The notes below the pieces were generated by a model. That model worked only from the letters and a program-made list of their open reading frames with translations. It did not search any database and was not told where the DNA came from. Positions 7,685-17,883 of a stretch of 64,000 bases of DNA are shown piece after piece. Made by a program: the position numbers and the translations under genes. Position 1 is the first letter of the stretch. Every line of letters begins with the position of its first letter. The DNA is taken from NCBI RefSeq assembly GCF_024171895.1, contig NZ_JAMTCQ010000016.1, positions 82,738 to 146,737 on the forward strand, in the 5' to 3' direction. The stretch is from Prauserella halophila (GTDB lineage: Bacteria; Actinomycetota; Actinomycetes; Mycobacteriales; Pseudonocardiaceae).

Positions 7685-7731
7685 GACAGCGCCCGGTGGT
7701 GCAGGTGATGCCTGTGCCACCGGGCGCTGTC
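7685..7731. terminator. large perfect inverted repeat after yebC
   Basis: GACAGCGCCCGGTGG and CCACCGGGCGCTGTC pair over 15 bp, with a further GCAGG/CCTG pairing inside. It separates yebC from the DUF4262 gene and should stop transcription effectively. It follows a shorter hairpin 28 bp upstream, so the unit has a double terminator. Confidence 0.75.
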
Positions 7732-7815
7732 GTTGTGCGGGGATGCGTGGCCGTCTTCGTCGGCGCGCGATCGTGCGGCGCGGGTGCTGGGATCCGGTCG
7801 GGATCATGCGGCAGA

Positions 7816-8352
7816 ATGCACGCCGTGAGTGTCGAGACGCCGGATTCCGCGAACGCCGCAGACCCCGACGACGAACTGCGGGAGTGGATCGTCGCCGAGG
7901 CCGAGCGGCGGGGTAACGCGGTGATCAGTGTGGCGGCCGACGAGCACGGCGCGGGCTACGCGTTCACCGTGTGCGCATGGGCGATGCACGGCGTACCCGA
8001 GGCGGTCGTGGTCGGTCTGCCGCCGGAACTGGCGCCGGTGCTGCTCGATGCCTACGTCGACCGGGCGGCCACGGGCGAGGAGTTCCGCTGCGGCGAGCTG
8101 TACCACGACTTCTTCGACGGCCTGCCGGTCACGTTCGAACGGGTCGACCCCGGGCACTATCCGGAGTTCTTCGGCAGCGCGTTCGTGGTCTACCCCGAGG
8201 GTGATTTCCCTGCGGTCCAGCTCGTCGTGCCGACTCCGGACGGGCACTGGCCGTGGGCGGACGCGGCACCCGAGGGGTTCGCGTCGTGGCAGCCCGTCCT
8301 GACCGCGAGTGGAAAGCCGGAGAGCTGGACTCCCGGCCTCGACGGTCCCTGA
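7816..8352 (+). CDS. DUF4262 domain-containing protein
   Basis: A ~178-residue soluble protein. Its core (YAFTVCAWAMHGVPEAVVVG, then CGELYHDFFDGLPVTFERVD and HYPEFFGSAFVVYP) matches the DUF4262 family, whose function is not established. No catalytic residues can be assigned. The start is uncertain: ATG at 7816 or GTG at 7825, neither with a strong ribosome site. It stands alone between the yebC terminators and the ruvC promoter. Confidence 0.7.
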   Translation: MHAVSVETPDSANAADPDDELREWIVAEAERRGNAVISVAADEHGAGYAFTVCAWAMHGVPEAVVVGLPPELAPVLLDAYVDRAATGEEFRCGELYHDFFDGLPVTFERVDPGHYPEFFGSAFVVYPEGDFPAVQLVVPTPDGHWPWADAAPEGFASWQPVLTASGKPESWTPGLDGP

Positions 8353-8420
8353 ACGCCCGCGGCGCGCGGATCCGGCGCGCCTGCCGCTCCGGTCGCGCCG
8401 TGCCCGGTAATCTGACGGCA

Positions 8421-8436
8421 TCGAACGGATGTTCCC
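8421..8436. promoter_or_regulatory. LexA (SOS) box upstream of ruvC
   Basis: TCGAACggatGTTCCC has a perfect left half and 4 of 6 bases of the right half of the actinobacterial/Gram-positive LexA consensus TCGAAC-N4-GTTCGA. It lies 18 bp before the ruvC start. It is directly downstream of a TAATCT hexamer (8408-8413) that could be the -10 element, a position suited to repression. ruvC is an SOS gene in mycobacteria, so damage induction of ruvCAB is likely. Confidence 0.65.
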
Positions 8437-8454
8437 GAAGTTGGGGGAGGACAG

Positions 8455-9090
8455 GTGCGCGTGCTCGGTGTGGATCCCGGGCTGACCCGGTGCGGTCTCG
8501 GCGTGGTCGACGGTGGGCTCGGTCGGTCGGTGACGTGCGTGGCCGTCGACGTGGTGCGCACGTCCGCGGACACGGAGCTGGCGGCGCGCCTGCTGCGCAT
8601 TTCCGACGCGGTCGAGCACTGGCTGGACGTCCACCGGCCCGAGGCGGTCGCCGTCGAGCGCGTGTTCAGTCAGCACAACGTCCGCACGGTGATGGGCACG
8701 GCACAGGCGGGCGGTGTGGTCGCGCTGAACGCAGCCCGCCGCGGGCTGCCCGTCGTGTTCCACACCCCGAGCGAGGTGAAGGCTGCCGTCACCGGATCGG
8801 GCAGGGCCGACAAGGCTCAGGTCACGGGCATGGTGACGCGCGTGCTCAAGCTCGAGTCGCAGCCCAAGCCCGCCGACGCCGCGGACGCGCTGGCCCTGGC
8901 GATCTGCCACCTGTGGCGGGAGCCGATGCGTGAACGCCTGGCCGAGGCGGAGGCGAAGGCCGCGCAGGTGGCGCGCGCCCACAAGGCGAAGCTCGCCGCC
9001 GCGGCGAAGGACAGGGACGCCGCGGCGAAGGACAAGGAGGCCCGGCGGACCGGGAACGGCACGAACAGCGGAAGGGACACGCGCCGGTGA
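8455..9090 (+). CDS. ruvC: Holliday junction resolvase RuvC
   Basis: A 211-residue endonuclease that cuts four-way junctions brought by RuvAB. Acidic catalytic residues sit in [12 protein letters not shown] (Asp near residue 6), VERVFSQHN (Glu near 66) and [10 protein letters not shown] (Asp near 139-142). The normal fold ends near residue 170; a Lys/Ala-rich tail of ~45 residues follows and is a likely disordered extension. The GTG start has GGGGGAGG 4-5 nt upstream. The end overlaps ruvA by 4 bp. A LexA-like box precedes the gene. Confidence 0.96.
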   Translation: MRVLGVDPGLTRCGLGVVDGGLGRSVTCVAVDVVRTSADTELAARLLRISDAVEHWLDVHRPEAVAVERVFSQHNVRTVMGTAQAGGVVALNAARRGLPVVFHTPSEVKAAVTGSGRADKAQVTGMVTRVLKLESQPKPADAADALALAICHLWREPMRERLAEAEAKAAQVARAHKAKLAAAAKDRDAAAKDKEARRTGNGTNSGRDTRR

Positions 9091-9686
9091 TCTCCTCGGT
9101 GAAAGGTGAGGTCCTGTCGATCGGCCTCGACCACGTCGTCGTCGAGGTGGGCGGGGTCGGCCTCGCGGTACAGGCCACGCCCGCGACGCTGGCCACGGTC
9201 CGCCGCGGCGAGCAGGCCCGGCTCGCGACGTCGCTGGTGGTGCGTGAGGATTCGCTGACCCTGTTCGGGTTCGCCGACACGGAAGCACGCGACCTCTTCG
9301 GTCTACTGCAGACCGTGTCGGGCATCGGCCCACGGCTGGCGCTGGCCGCGCTGGCGGTGCTGGACCCGGATCAGCTCCGCACCGCGCTGGCAGACGGCAA
9401 CATCACGACGCTGACGCAGGTGCCGGGGATCGGCCGCAAGGGTGCCGAACGGCTCACACTCGAACTGCGCGACAAGGTCCTCGCGGCCGAGGCGGACGAC
9501 GGGGGAGCCGGTGCCCGGCCCGATGCCGGAGCGGCGCGCGCCGAGGTCGTCGAGGCGCTCACCGGGCTCGGGTTCGCGCAGAAGCAGGCCGAACAGGCGG
9601 TGGAGAAGGTCGCGGCCGACAACGCCACCACGGACACCTCCGGCCTGTTGCGCGCCGCGCTCACCACCCTCGGCACGAAACGCTGA
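9087..9686 (+). CDS. ruvA: Holliday junction branch migration protein RuvA
   Basis: A 199-residue junction-binding subunit. It has an N-terminal OB fold ([13 protein letters not shown]), the two helix-hairpin-helix elements [15 protein letters not shown] and [15 protein letters not shown], and a C-terminal three-helix domain (residues ~150-199) that contacts RuvB. The GTG overlaps the ruvC stop, and RuvB begins 10 bp after its stop. Family length is normal. Confidence 0.96.
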   Translation: MISSVKGEVLSIGLDHVVVEVGGVGLAVQATPATLATVRRGEQARLATSLVVREDSLTLFGFADTEARDLFGLLQTVSGIGPRLALAALAVLDPDQLRTALADGNITTLTQVPGIGRKGAERLTLELRDKVLAAEADDGGAGARPDAGAARAEVVEALTGLGFAQKQAEQAVEKVAADNATTDTSGLLRAALTTLGTKR

Positions 9687-9695
9687 CCGGCTGCC

Positions 9696-10811
9696 ATGCA
9701 CGATGAGGACATGACCGATTTCGGCGACGCGGGCCTCGAGGCCGGTCCGGCGGAGGGATCCGCCGACGCCGCGGCCGAGGCGGCGCTCTCGGCGTTCCCG
9801 CAGGTGGGCGATCGTGAGGTCGAGACGGCACTGCGGCCGAAACAGCTCGGCGACTTCGTCGGCCAGCCGCGGGTGCGTGAACAGCTCGAGCTCGTGCTCG
9901 AGAGCGCCCGGAAGCGTGGCGTACCGCCGGACCATGTGCTGCTGTCCGGCCCTCCGGGCCTGGGCAAGACGAGCCTGGCGATGATCGTCGCCGCCGAACT
10001 GGGCGCGGCGATCCGCGTCACCTCCGGTCCGGCACTGGAGCGGGCGGGCGACCTGGCCGCGATGCTGTCGAACCTCGCCGAGGGCGACGTGCTGTTCATC
10101 GACGAGATCCATCGCATCGCCCGGCCCGCCGAGGAGATGCTGTATCTGGCGATGGAGGACTTCCGGGTCGACGTCGTCGTCGGCAAGGGGCCGGGCGCGA
10201 CGAGCATCCCGCTCGATGTCGCGCCGTTCACCCTGGTCGGCGCGACCACCCGATCGGGTGCGCTCACCGGCCCGTTGCGGGACCGGTTCGGGTTCACCGG
10301 GCAGATGGAGTTCTACAGCCCCGGCGAACTCGGCCACGTGGTCGAGCGGTCGGCCGCGCTGCTGAACATCACGATCGACGACGCGGGCCGCGCCGAGATC
10401 GCGCACCGGTCCCGGGGCACGCCGCGGATCGCCAACCGGCTGCTGCGCCGGGTCCGCGACTACGCGGAGGTCCGCGCCGACGGCCGGGCGACGCTGCCGG
10501 TGGTGCGGGCCGCGCTCGAGGTGTACGACGTCGACGAGCTCGGTCTCGACCGGCTCGACCGCGAAGTGCTCGGCGCGCTCGTGCGTTCCTTCGGCGGTGG
10601 CCCGGTCGGGGTCTCGACGCTCGCTGTGGCGGTCGGGGAGGAGCCCACGACCGTCGAAGAGGTCTGTGAGCCCTATCTCGTACGTGCGGGTATGCTCGCC
10701 CGTACCCCACGTGGCCGCGTCGCTACGGCGGCCGCCTGGGAGCACCTCGGCCTGGCGCCGCCGCCGGATGCGGCTGGGGTTGACGCCGGCGCGCCGACCC
10801 TGTTCGACTGA
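9696..10811 (+). CDS. ruvB: Holliday junction branch migration ATPase RuvB
   Basis: A 371-residue AAA+ motor. Walker A GPPGLGKT is at about residue 85, Walker B is LFIDEIHRI, sensor 1 is GATTRSG, the arginine-finger segment is GPLRDRFG, and a C-terminal winged helix ends in LFD. The start is ATG 9696 or ATG 9711; neither has an ideal ribosome site, and coupling to ruvA may suffice. A GCCGCCC/GGGCGGC hairpin follows at 10839-10856. Confidence 0.96.
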   Translation: MHDEDMTDFGDAGLEAGPAEGSADAAAEAALSAFPQVGDREVETALRPKQLGDFVGQPRVREQLELVLESARKRGVPPDHVLLSGPPGLGKTSLAMIVAAELGAAIRVTSGPALERAGDLAAMLSNLAEGDVLFIDEIHRIARPAEEMLYLAMEDFRVDVVVGKGPGATSIPLDVAPFTLVGATTRSGALTGPLRDRFGFTGQMEFYSPGELGHVVERSAALLNITIDDAGRAEIAHRSRGTPRIANRLLRRVRDYAEVRADGRATLPVVRAALEVYDVDELGLDRLDREVLGALVRSFGGGPVGVSTLAVAVGEEPTTVEEVCEPYLVRAGMLARTPRGRVATAAAWEHLGLAPPPDAAGVDAGAPTLFD

Positions 10812-10838
10812 AACGTTGCCGGGGTGCGGTGGCAGGGG

Positions 10839-10856
10839 GCCGCCCTTTCGGGCGGC
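10839..10856 (+). terminator. hairpin after ruvB
   Basis: GCCGCCC-TTTC-GGGCGGC is a perfect 7-bp stem with a 4-nt loop, 28 bp after the ruvB stop. It separates ruvCAB from yajC-secDF. Confidence 0.65.
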
Positions 10857-10941
10857 ATGACCTGGCACACTCGAGAGAGCACATCCAGACAAACGTGGAC
10901 GTACCGCCTGTGGCGGAGAGACGTCCGGCGAATGGAGAACC

Positions 10942-11358
10942 ATGGAAGGCCTTTTGCTGCCGCTCCTGCTCATGCTCGTGCTCGCGGTCCCGCTGATCAT
11001 GGGCACGCGTAAGCAGAAGAAGGCTGCGGCGCAGCAGCAGGAGCTGCAGAACAGCCTTGCTCCCGGGGACCGTGTGATGACCACGTCCGGTCTCTACGCG
11101 ACGGTCGCGGACACGGCCGACGAGAGCACGATCGACCTCGAGATCGCCGACGGCGTCGTGACGACCTGGCTGCGTCAGGCCATTCGCGAGCGGATCGACC
11201 CGATGGCCGCCGACGAGGACGAGGACTCCGACGAGGAGACCGCCGACGAGTCCGCCGAGTCCGTCGAGGAGCCGGTCACGGCCACCGCGGAGTCGGCGTC
11301 CGAATCCGATTCGGCCTCCACGCCCCAGGTCGCGGAGCCGCTCGAGCACAAGAAGTAA
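10942..11358 (+). CDS. yajC: preprotein translocase accessory subunit YajC
   Basis: A 138-residue protein with a single N-terminal membrane helix (LLLPLLLMLVLAVPLIMG), then the YajC core AAQQQELQNSLAPGDRVMTTSGLYATV, and an acidic Glu/Asp/Ser-rich tail (residues ~90-138). It associates with SecDF in the inner membrane. The ATG has GGAG 6 nt upstream. It heads the yajC-secD-secF cluster, with a 210-bp gap before secD. Confidence 0.93.
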   Translation: MEGLLLPLLLMLVLAVPLIMGTRKQKKAAAQQQELQNSLAPGDRVMTTSGLYATVADTADESTIDLEIADGVVTTWLRQAIRERIDPMAADEDEDSDEETADESAESVEEPVTATAESASESDSASTPQVAEPLEHKK

Positions 11359-11568
11359 GGCAGCGAGCCTGCGACGTCCGTCGGTTCTTCACCGGATCGG
11401 CGGGATGAATTCGCGGCTTTGCACGCAGCGTTCACGCAGCGCCGAGTAGTGTCTCGGTGCTGCGTGCGTTCGCGTTGAATCGCCCCCCATCGGTGGACCG
11501 ACGCGGAGCGCTGCGTACTTTCCGGACTCATCGCAAGCCGCTGAATACCTTCGAGGAGAACCACCGAC

Positions 11569-13293
11569 GTGGCACCACCGGCCGGGACGATCCGCCCGGG
11601 ACGCTATCTGAGCTTTTTCGTCCTCATCATCGTTGCGCTCTATTCACTGGTGTTCCTCACCGGTGACGGGGAGCCGACACCGAAGCTGGGGATCGATCTT
11701 CAGGGCGGTACCCGGGTCACCTTGACCGCACGCACTCCCGACGGTCAGGAGCCGTCGCAGGAACAGCTCGACCAGGCTCGTCAGATCATCGAGACCCGTG
11801 TCAACGGGATCGGTGTCAGCGGCGCCGAGGTGGTGCTCGACGGCACCAACGTCGTCATCACGGTTCCCGGCGAGGAGGGTGAGCAGGCCAAGAACCTCGG
11901 CCGCACCGCCAAGCTCGGCTTCCGCACGGTGATCAACGCCCAGCCGGTACAGCAGGGCCAGCAAGGGCAGCAGGGCCAACAGGGGGAGCAGGGCCAGGAC
12001 GGCCAGGACCAGGGCCAGCAGAACGGCCAGGACGGCCAGGACCAGCAGGACGGCCAGGGCGATTCCCCGGATGCCGAAGGCAGCCCGCAGGGCGGCGGCG
12101 GCAGTCAGCCGCAGTCCGACGAGGAGATCGCCCGCGAGATTCGCGAGGCCCAGCAGGTCCGGCAGAATCCGGCGCTCGACCCCGGCCGGAATCCGCAGCA
12201 GGGCGCGTCCCAGCAGGCCATGCAGCTGCAGCAGCAGGCGATGGCGGGCCTGACGTGTTCGGCCAACGACCCGCTGGTCGGTAACGACGACCCGGAGCGG
12301 CCGCTCGTCACGTGCAACGAGGAGGGCACCGAGAAGTACGTGCTGAGCCCGGTGTTCCTCGAGGGCACCCAGGTGGACGACGCCTCGGCCCAGTTCGACC
12401 CGCAGCAGGGCTGGCTGGTCAACCTGCAGTTCAAGAGCGAAGGGCGGGACACCTGGGCGGACTACACCGCGCAGAACACCGGCGCCAACGCTGCGTTCGT
12501 GCTCGACACCCGGGTGGTGTCGGCCCCGACGATCAACGAGCCGATCCCCAACGGCCGCACCCAGATCAGCGGCGACTTCACCGACGCGGAGGCGCAGAAC
12601 CTCGCCGACATCCTCAAGTACGGTTCGCTGCCACTGTCGTTCGAGTCGTCCGACGCCACGACGGTGTCGCCGACGCTCGGCCTCGCCTCGCTCGAAGCGG
12701 GGCTGATCGCCGGCGCGATCGGTATCGCGCTCGTGTTCGTCTACTGCCTGCTCTACTACCGCATGCTCGGCGTACTGACCGTGCTGTCACTCGCGTTGTC
12801 GGCGACGATCGTCTACGGCGTATTGGTGCTGCTCGGCCGCTGGATCGGGTTCACGCTCGACCTCGCAGGCGTCGCCGGTTTCATCATCGCCATCGGTGTC
12901 ACCGCGGACTCGTTCGTCGTCTACTTCGAACGGCTCAAGGACGAGATGCGTGACGGCAAGACGTTCCGGTCGGCGACTCCACGAGCGTGGGTCCGGGCGC
13001 GGCGCACGATCCTCGCCTCCGACGCGATCATGTTCCTGTGCGCGGGGGTGCTGTACGCCTTGGCCGTCGGCGAGGTCCGCGGGTTCGCGTTCACGCTCGG
13101 TATGTCCACCGTGCTCGACCTGATCGTGGTGTTCCTCGTGACGCACCCGCTGGTCGCGATGGTGTCGCGGTCGAAGAAGCTGTCCAGCCCGAAGCTGTCC
13201 GGTCTCGGCACCGTGCAGCGGCTCGGTGGTCAGCGGCGCGGCGGCGTCCACATCAGCCAGGCGAAGGCCGCGACGAACACGAAGGGGGCCTGA
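11569..13293 (+). CDS. secD: protein export membrane protein SecD
   Basis: A 574-residue RND-type subunit that uses the proton gradient to pull preproteins through SecYEG. TM1 is at about 13-30, followed by the conserved LGIDLQGGTRVTL. Five C-terminal helices span ~375-545, including YRMLGVLTVLSL and the functional segment GVTADSFVVYFERLKDE. A long Gln/Gly/Asp-rich stretch (about 125-205, QGQQGQQGQQG-like) is inserted in the periplasmic P1 region and is unlike shorter SecDs. The GTG at 11569 has GAGGAG 11 nt upstream. secF starts 2 bp after its stop. Confidence 0.95.
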   Translation: MAPPAGTIRPGRYLSFFVLIIVALYSLVFLTGDGEPTPKLGIDLQGGTRVTLTARTPDGQEPSQEQLDQARQIIETRVNGIGVSGAEVVLDGTNVVITVPGEEGEQAKNLGRTAKLGFRTVINAQPVQQGQQGQQGQQGEQGQDGQDQGQQNGQDGQDQQDGQGDSPDAEGSPQGGGGSQPQSDEEIAREIREAQQVRQNPALDPGRNPQQGASQQAMQLQQQAMAGLTCSANDPLVGNDDPERPLVTCNEEGTEKYVLSPVFLEGTQVDDASAQFDPQQGWLVNLQFKSEGRDTWADYTAQNTGANAAFVLDTRVVSAPTINEPIPNGRTQISGDFTDAEAQNLADILKYGSLPLSFESSDATTVSPTLGLASLEAGLIAGAIGIALVFVYCLLYYRMLGVLTVLSLALSATIVYGVLVLLGRWIGFTLDLAGVAGFIIAIGVTADSFVVYFERLKDEMRDGKTFRSATPRAWVRARRTILASDAIMFLCAGVLYALAVGEVRGFAFTLGMSTVLDLIVVFLVTHPLVAMVSRSKKLSSPKLSGLGTVQRLGGQRRGGVHISQAKAATNTKGA

Positions 13294-13294
13294 C

Positions 13295-14680
13295 GTGTCC
13301 GGCAACGACAGTGCCAACACCGGCAACACCGCCGACGCCGTCGGCACCACGGCCGCCGAGACGGAGGGCTCGCCGAGCGCGAAGTCGTCGGTGTTCCAGC
13401 GTCTCTACACCGGCACCGGTGCGTTCGACATCGTCGGCCACCGCCGCCGCTGGTTCGTGGCCTTCGCGCTGCTGATCCTGGTGTGCGTGGGCTCGCTCGG
13501 GATCAAGGGCTTCAACCTGGGGATCGAGTTCGAGGGCGGCACGCAGATCCAGATGCCCGCCCAGGGCGAGGCCGGGCCGATCGACGAGGACGCGGCCAAG
13601 GACGTGGTCAGCGACGCGACCGGTGTCTCGGCCTCGGAGGCGCAGGTCGTCGGTGTCGGAGACGCGGCCGCCATCCAGGTGCGGCTGAGCTCGCTGGACT
13701 CGGGTCAGGTCGTCGACGCCAAGCGGGCGCTGTTCGACGAGTTCCGGCCGCTGGCGGCGAACGGCCAGCCCAGCGGGTCGGTGATCAGCGACAGTGCGGT
13801 GAGCGCGTCGTGGGGCGGGGAGATCTCCAAGCAGGCCCTCATCGCCCTGGCCGTGTTCCTGGTGCTGGTGACGGTCTTTTTGATCATCTACTTCGAGAAG
13901 TGGATGGCCGTCGCGGCGATCATCACGTTGGCGCACGACATCGTCGTGACGGCGGGCGTGTATTCGGTGGTCGGCTTCGAGGTGACGCCGGCGACCGTGA
14001 TCGGTCTGCTGACGATCCTCGGATTCTCGCTGTACGACACGGTCGTGGTGTTCGACAAGGTCAAGGAGAACACCCGCGGGCTGCTCAACCTGACCAGGCG
14101 CACCTATGCCGAGGCCGCGAACCTGGCGCTGAACCAGACCCTGATGCGGTCGATCAACACGTCGGTCATCGCGCTGCTGCCCGTGCTCGGCCTGATGGTG
14201 ATCGGCTACCTCCTGCTGGGCACCGGCACGCTGCAGGACTTGGCGCTGGTACAGCTGACCGGCATGCTCGCCGGCGTCGTCTCGTCGGTGCTGCTGGCCA
14301 CGCCGCTGCTCGTGACGTTCAAGATGCGTGAGCCGAAGTACCGCGAACAGGCCGAGCGGGTGGCCGAGCGCCGTGCCGAACGGACACGTGCCGCCCGGGC
14401 CGAGGGCGCGGGCGAGGGCGTGAATCCGGACGACGACTTCGACCCGGGCGACGACACGCAGCTCGAGACCGAGCTGCGTAAGGAGAAGGCGGTCGCCGCT
14501 GCGGCGTCCGTGCCCGCTCGCACCCCGAAGGCCCGTGATCGGAGCCGTGGCGGGGACCAGCGGCCGCGCCGGTCGGGCACGCCGACCGGCAAGAGCACCC
14601 CGACCGGTAAGGGGACCCCATCAGGAAAGAGCACGCCGTCGGGCAAGGGGACTCCTACCGGAAAGAGGAAACGGTCATGA
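13295..14680 (+). CDS. secF: protein export membrane protein SecF
   Basis: A 461-residue partner of SecD. The first ~40 residues are cytoplasmic and Ala/Thr-rich. TM1 lies near 52-72 and is followed by FNLGIEFEGGTQIQM. Five helices run at about 190-340, with ILGFSLYDTVVVFDKVKEN matching the SecF signature. A ~110-residue charged tail ends in five repeats of a GTPTGKS-like unit (codons ~435-458), probably disordered. GTG 13295 is chosen for its spacing to GGGGG before the secD stop; a longer upstream frame lies inside secD. It ends in ATGA overlapping apt. Confidence 0.95.
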   Translation: MSGNDSANTGNTADAVGTTAAETEGSPSAKSSVFQRLYTGTGAFDIVGHRRRWFVAFALLILVCVGSLGIKGFNLGIEFEGGTQIQMPAQGEAGPIDEDAAKDVVSDATGVSASEAQVVGVGDAAAIQVRLSSLDSGQVVDAKRALFDEFRPLAANGQPSGSVISDSAVSASWGGEISKQALIALAVFLVLVTVFLIIYFEKWMAVAAIITLAHDIVVTAGVYSVVGFEVTPATVIGLLTILGFSLYDTVVVFDKVKENTRGLLNLTRRTYAEAANLALNQTLMRSINTSVIALLPVLGLMVIGYLLLGTGTLQDLALVQLTGMLAGVVSSVLLATPLLVTFKMREPKYREQAERVAERRAERTRAARAEGAGEGVNPDDDFDPGDDTQLETELRKEKAVAAAASVPARTPKARDRSRGGDQRPRRSGTPTGKSTPTGKGTPSGKSTPSGKGTPTGKRKRS

Positions 14681-15192
14681 ACCTCGACGAAGCGCTCGGC
14701 CTGATCTCCGAGCTGCCGGACTTTCCGGAACCGGGCGTGGTGTTCCGCGATCTGACACCGGTGTTCGGCGATCCGAAGGCGTTCGCCACCGTGATCGACG
14801 CGCTGGCCGAGGCGGTCGGCGATGTGGACCAGCTGGCGGCGGTGGAGGCTCGCGGATTCGTGCTCGCCGCGGCGGTCGCCTACGCCAAGGGCGTCGGCGT
14901 GACGCTCGTGCGCAAGGCGGGCAAGTTGCCGTCCGTCGGAGGCAGCGTCGACTACGAGCTCGAATACGGCACCGCGACGCTCGAACTGCCCGCCGACGCG
15001 ATCCGGCCGGGCGAGCGGGTCGCGATCGTCGACGACATCCTCGCCACCGGCGGCACGGTCGCCGCCACCTGCTCGCTGCTCGCCGAAGCCGGCGCGGAGG
15101 TGCGTTCGGTGGCGGTGGTGCTCGAACTCGCCTCCCTCGGCGGTCGCGACCTGCTCGGTGATGTGCCGTTGCACGTACTGAAGTCCGTATGA
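14677..15192 (+). CDS. apt: adenine phosphoribosyltransferase
   Basis: A 171-residue purine salvage enzyme that makes AMP from adenine and PRPP. It has PDFPEPGVVFRDLTPVF near the start, the flexible-loop region LVRKAGKLPSVGG and the PRPP-binding motif VAIVDDILATGGT. Its ATG overlaps the secF stop by 4 bp. The secDF-apt-relA order is the standard one in actinobacteria. A strong hairpin follows 6 bp after the stop. Confidence 0.96.
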   Translation: MNLDEALGLISELPDFPEPGVVFRDLTPVFGDPKAFATVIDALAEAVGDVDQLAAVEARGFVLAAAVAYAKGVGVTLVRKAGKLPSVGGSVDYELEYGTATLELPADAIRPGERVAIVDDILATGGTVAATCSLLAEAGAEVRSVAVVLELASLGGRDLLGDVPLHVLKSV

Positions 15193-15197
15193 GGCGC

Positions 15198-15243
15198 GCC
15201 GGATCCCACCCGGCCCTCCGGTGGTGGCGGGGTGGGATCCGGC
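15198..15243 (+). terminator. strong hairpin after apt
   Basis: GCCGGATCCCACCC and GGGTGGGATCCGGC form a perfect 14-bp stem with an 18-nt loop immediately after the apt stop. It ends the secDF-apt unit, so relA probably uses its own promoter (a TACCCT hexamer at 15305-15310). Confidence 0.8.
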
Positions 15244-15351
15244 ACGCAGCCTGCCGGTGAAGCGGCTGTGAACGGCGCCGCGTGGAGGGTGTCGCCCGGG
15301 GGTCTACCCTGAGGGGACAGGCACCCGACGCGCGATGAGCTGGAGGTACGG

Positions 15352-17853
15352 GTGAGCCAAGAGCTCGATTCCGTGGCAGCCCGGTCGGACGACGGCGACG
15401 ACCCCGCGCGTACGCAGGGCGCATCCGCAACGTCCACAGGCGAGGGCACGTCCGGTGCGGACGCGCAGCAGAGTACGCAGGCCGAACGGGACACACCGCA
15501 GCCGAACGCCGGGCACACGCCGTCGGAGACCGGCGGTGAGCAGTCCGAGTCCGGCGCCGCCTCCCGTACGTCCGCGCACCCTGCCGCCACGCGAGCTCCC
15601 TCACCGACGCGGCGGGTCCGTGCGCGGCTCGCGCGGCGGATCACCGCGCAGCGGGCCGCGCCGGTCAAACAGGTACTCGAGCCGCTGGCCGCGATCCACC
15701 GGGAACTGCACCCGAGCGCCGACCTGGGGCTGCTGCAGCGTGCCTACGACGTCGCCGAGCACCTGCACCGCGACCAGCGCCGCAAATCCGGCGACCCGTA
15801 CATCACGCATCCGCTGGCCGTGGCCACGATCCTGGCCGAGCTCGGCATGGACACCACGACGCTCGTCGCGGCGCTGCTGCACGACACCGTCGAGGACACC
15901 GGGTATTCCCTCGAGCAGCTCGGCACCGACTTCGGCGACAAGGTCGCCCAGCTCGTCGACGGCGTCACCAAGCTCGACAAGGTCAAACTCGGCACGGCAG
16001 CAGAGGCCGAGACGATCCGCAAGATGGTCATCGCGATGGCTCGCGATCCGCGGGTGCTGGTGGTCAAGCTGGCCGACCGGCTGCACAACATGCGCACGAT
16101 GCGGTTCCTGCCGCCGGAGAAGCAGTCCCGCAAGGCGAAGGAGACGCTCGAGGTCCTCGCCCCGCTGGCCCACCGGCTGGGCATGTCGACGGTGAAGTGG
16201 GAACTCGAGGACCTGGCGTTCGCGATCCTGCAGCCGAAGAAGTACGACGAGATCGTGCGACTGGTCGCCGACCGGGCCCCGTCCCGCGACACGTACCTGC
16301 GGGGGGTCATCGGCGAGCTGAACTCACACCTCGACGCCTCCCGAGTGGCGGCGAAGGTCGAGGGCAGGCCGAAGCACTACTACTCGATCCACCAGAAGAT
16401 GATCGTCCGCGGCCGCGAGCTCGACGACATCCACGACCTGGTGGGCGTGCGGATCATGGTCGACGACGTCCGGGACTGCTACGCGGCCATGGGTGTGGTG
16501 CACGCGCTGTGGCAGCCCATGCCGGGCCGGTTCAAGGACTACATCGCCCAGCCGCGCTTCGGCGTGTACCAGTCGCTGCACACCACGGTGATCGGCCCGG
16601 ACGGCAAGCCCCTCGAGGTGCAGATCCGCACCCACGAGATGCACCGCACCGCCGAATACGGCATCGCGGCGCACTGGCGGTACAAGGAGACCAAGGGCAC
16701 GCACGGCGGCGGTTCGGGCAACACCGTCGACGTCGACGAGATGGCGTGGATGCGCCAGCTGCTCGACTGGCAGCGCGAGGCCGCCGATCCGGGCGAGTTC
16801 CTCGAATCGCTGCGGTACGACCTCGCCACCCGGGAGATCTTCGTGTTCACGCCGAAGGGCGACGTGATCACGCTGCCCGTCGGCTCGACGCCCGTCGACT
16901 TCGCCTACGCCGTCCACACCGAGGTCGGCCACCGCTGTATCGGCGCGCGGGTCAACGGCCGGCTCGTCGCACTGGAGCGCAAGCTCGAGAACGGTGAGGT
17001 CGTCGAAATCTTCACGTCGAAGGCGGAAGGTGCCGGGCCGAGCCGGGACTGGCTGCAGTTCGCCGGGGCGCCGAAGGCGCGCGCGAAGATCCGCCAGTGG
17101 TTCGCCAAGGAGCGCCGCGACGAGGCCGTCGAAACGGGCAAGGAGGCGATCACCAAGGAGGTCCGCAAGGTCGGGCTTCCGATCCAGCGCCTGGTGTCGG
17201 CCGATTCGATGAGTGCGGTTGCGAAGGAACTGCGCTACAACGACATCAGCGCGCTGTACGCCGCGGTGGGGGAGAGGCACACCAGTGCCCAGCACGTGGT
17301 GCAGCGGCTCACGGCCCTCATCGGCGGCGTCGAGGAGGCGGAGGAGGAACTCGCCGAACGGGCGACACCGTCCACGGTCACGCGGCGCCGTGGTTCCGGC
17401 GACGTCGGCGTGGTCGTGCCGGGCGCGAGCGACGTGTGGACCAAACTCGCCCGCTGCTGCACCCCGGTGCCGGGCGACGAGATCCTCGGCTTCGTCACCC
17501 GCGGCGGTGGGGTGAGCGTGCACCGCACCGACTGCACCAACGCCGACGATCTGCGCAGCCAGCCCGAGCGGCTGGTCGACGTCGACTGGGCTCCGTCGGA
17601 GTCGTCGGTGTTCCTCGTGGCGATCCAGGTCGAGGCACTCGACCGGCACCGCCTGCTGTCGGACGTGACGAAGGTGCTCGCCGACGAGAAGGTGAACATC
17701 CTGTCCGCGTCGGTCACCACGTCGAACGACCGGGTGGCCGTCAGCAAGTTCACGTTCGAGATGGGCGACCCGAAGCACCTCGGGCACGTGCTCAAGGTCG
17801 TGCGCAACGTCGAGGGCGTCTACGACGTGTACCGGGTCACGTCGGCCGCCTGA
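15352..17853 (+). CDS. relA: bifunctional (p)ppGpp synthetase/hydrolase (RelA/SpoT homologue)
   Basis: An 833-residue Rsh enzyme that makes and degrades the stringent alarmone. A ~95-residue low-complexity leader precedes the HD hydrolase domain (HD of LLHDTVEDT at ~180-181). The synthetase domain follows, with RFKD at 393-396, the hydrolase-plus-synthetase form of this loop, and [15 protein letters not shown] begins near residue 495 and a C-terminal ACT domain occupies about 755-833. GTG 15352 has GGAGG 5 nt upstream. With both active-site signatures present the protein should be bifunctional. It stands between terminators as a single gene. Confidence 0.96.
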   Translation: MSQELDSVAARSDDGDDPARTQGASATSTGEGTSGADAQQSTQAERDTPQPNAGHTPSETGGEQSESGAASRTSAHPAATRAPSPTRRVRARLARRITAQRAAPVKQVLEPLAAIHRELHPSADLGLLQRAYDVAEHLHRDQRRKSGDPYITHPLAVATILAELGMDTTTLVAALLHDTVEDTGYSLEQLGTDFGDKVAQLVDGVTKLDKVKLGTAAEAETIRKMVIAMARDPRVLVVKLADRLHNMRTMRFLPPEKQSRKAKETLEVLAPLAHRLGMSTVKWELEDLAFAILQPKKYDEIVRLVADRAPSRDTYLRGVIGELNSHLDASRVAAKVEGRPKHYYSIHQKMIVRGRELDDIHDLVGVRIMVDDVRDCYAAMGVVHALWQPMPGRFKDYIAQPRFGVYQSLHTTVIGPDGKPLEVQIRTHEMHRTAEYGIAAHWRYKETKGTHGGGSGNTVDVDEMAWMRQLLDWQREAADPGEFLESLRYDLATREIFVFTPKGDVITLPVGSTPVDFAYAVHTEVGHRCIGARVNGRLVALERKLENGEVVEIFTSKAEGAGPSRDWLQFAGAPKARAKIRQWFAKERRDEAVETGKEAITKEVRKVGLPIQRLVSADSMSAVAKELRYNDISALYAAVGERHTSAQHVVQRLTALIGGVEEAEEELAERATPSTVTRRRGSGDVGVVVPGASDVWTKLARCCTPVPGDEILGFVTRGGGVSVHRTDCTNADDLRSQPERLVDVDWAPSESSVFLVAIQVEALDRHRLLSDVTKVLADEKVNILSASVTTSNDRVAVSKFTFEMGDPKHLGHVLKVVRNVEGVYDVYRVTSAA

Positions 17854-17883
17854 ACCGGGCCCCGGCTTCTAGCCTTACCGTCC

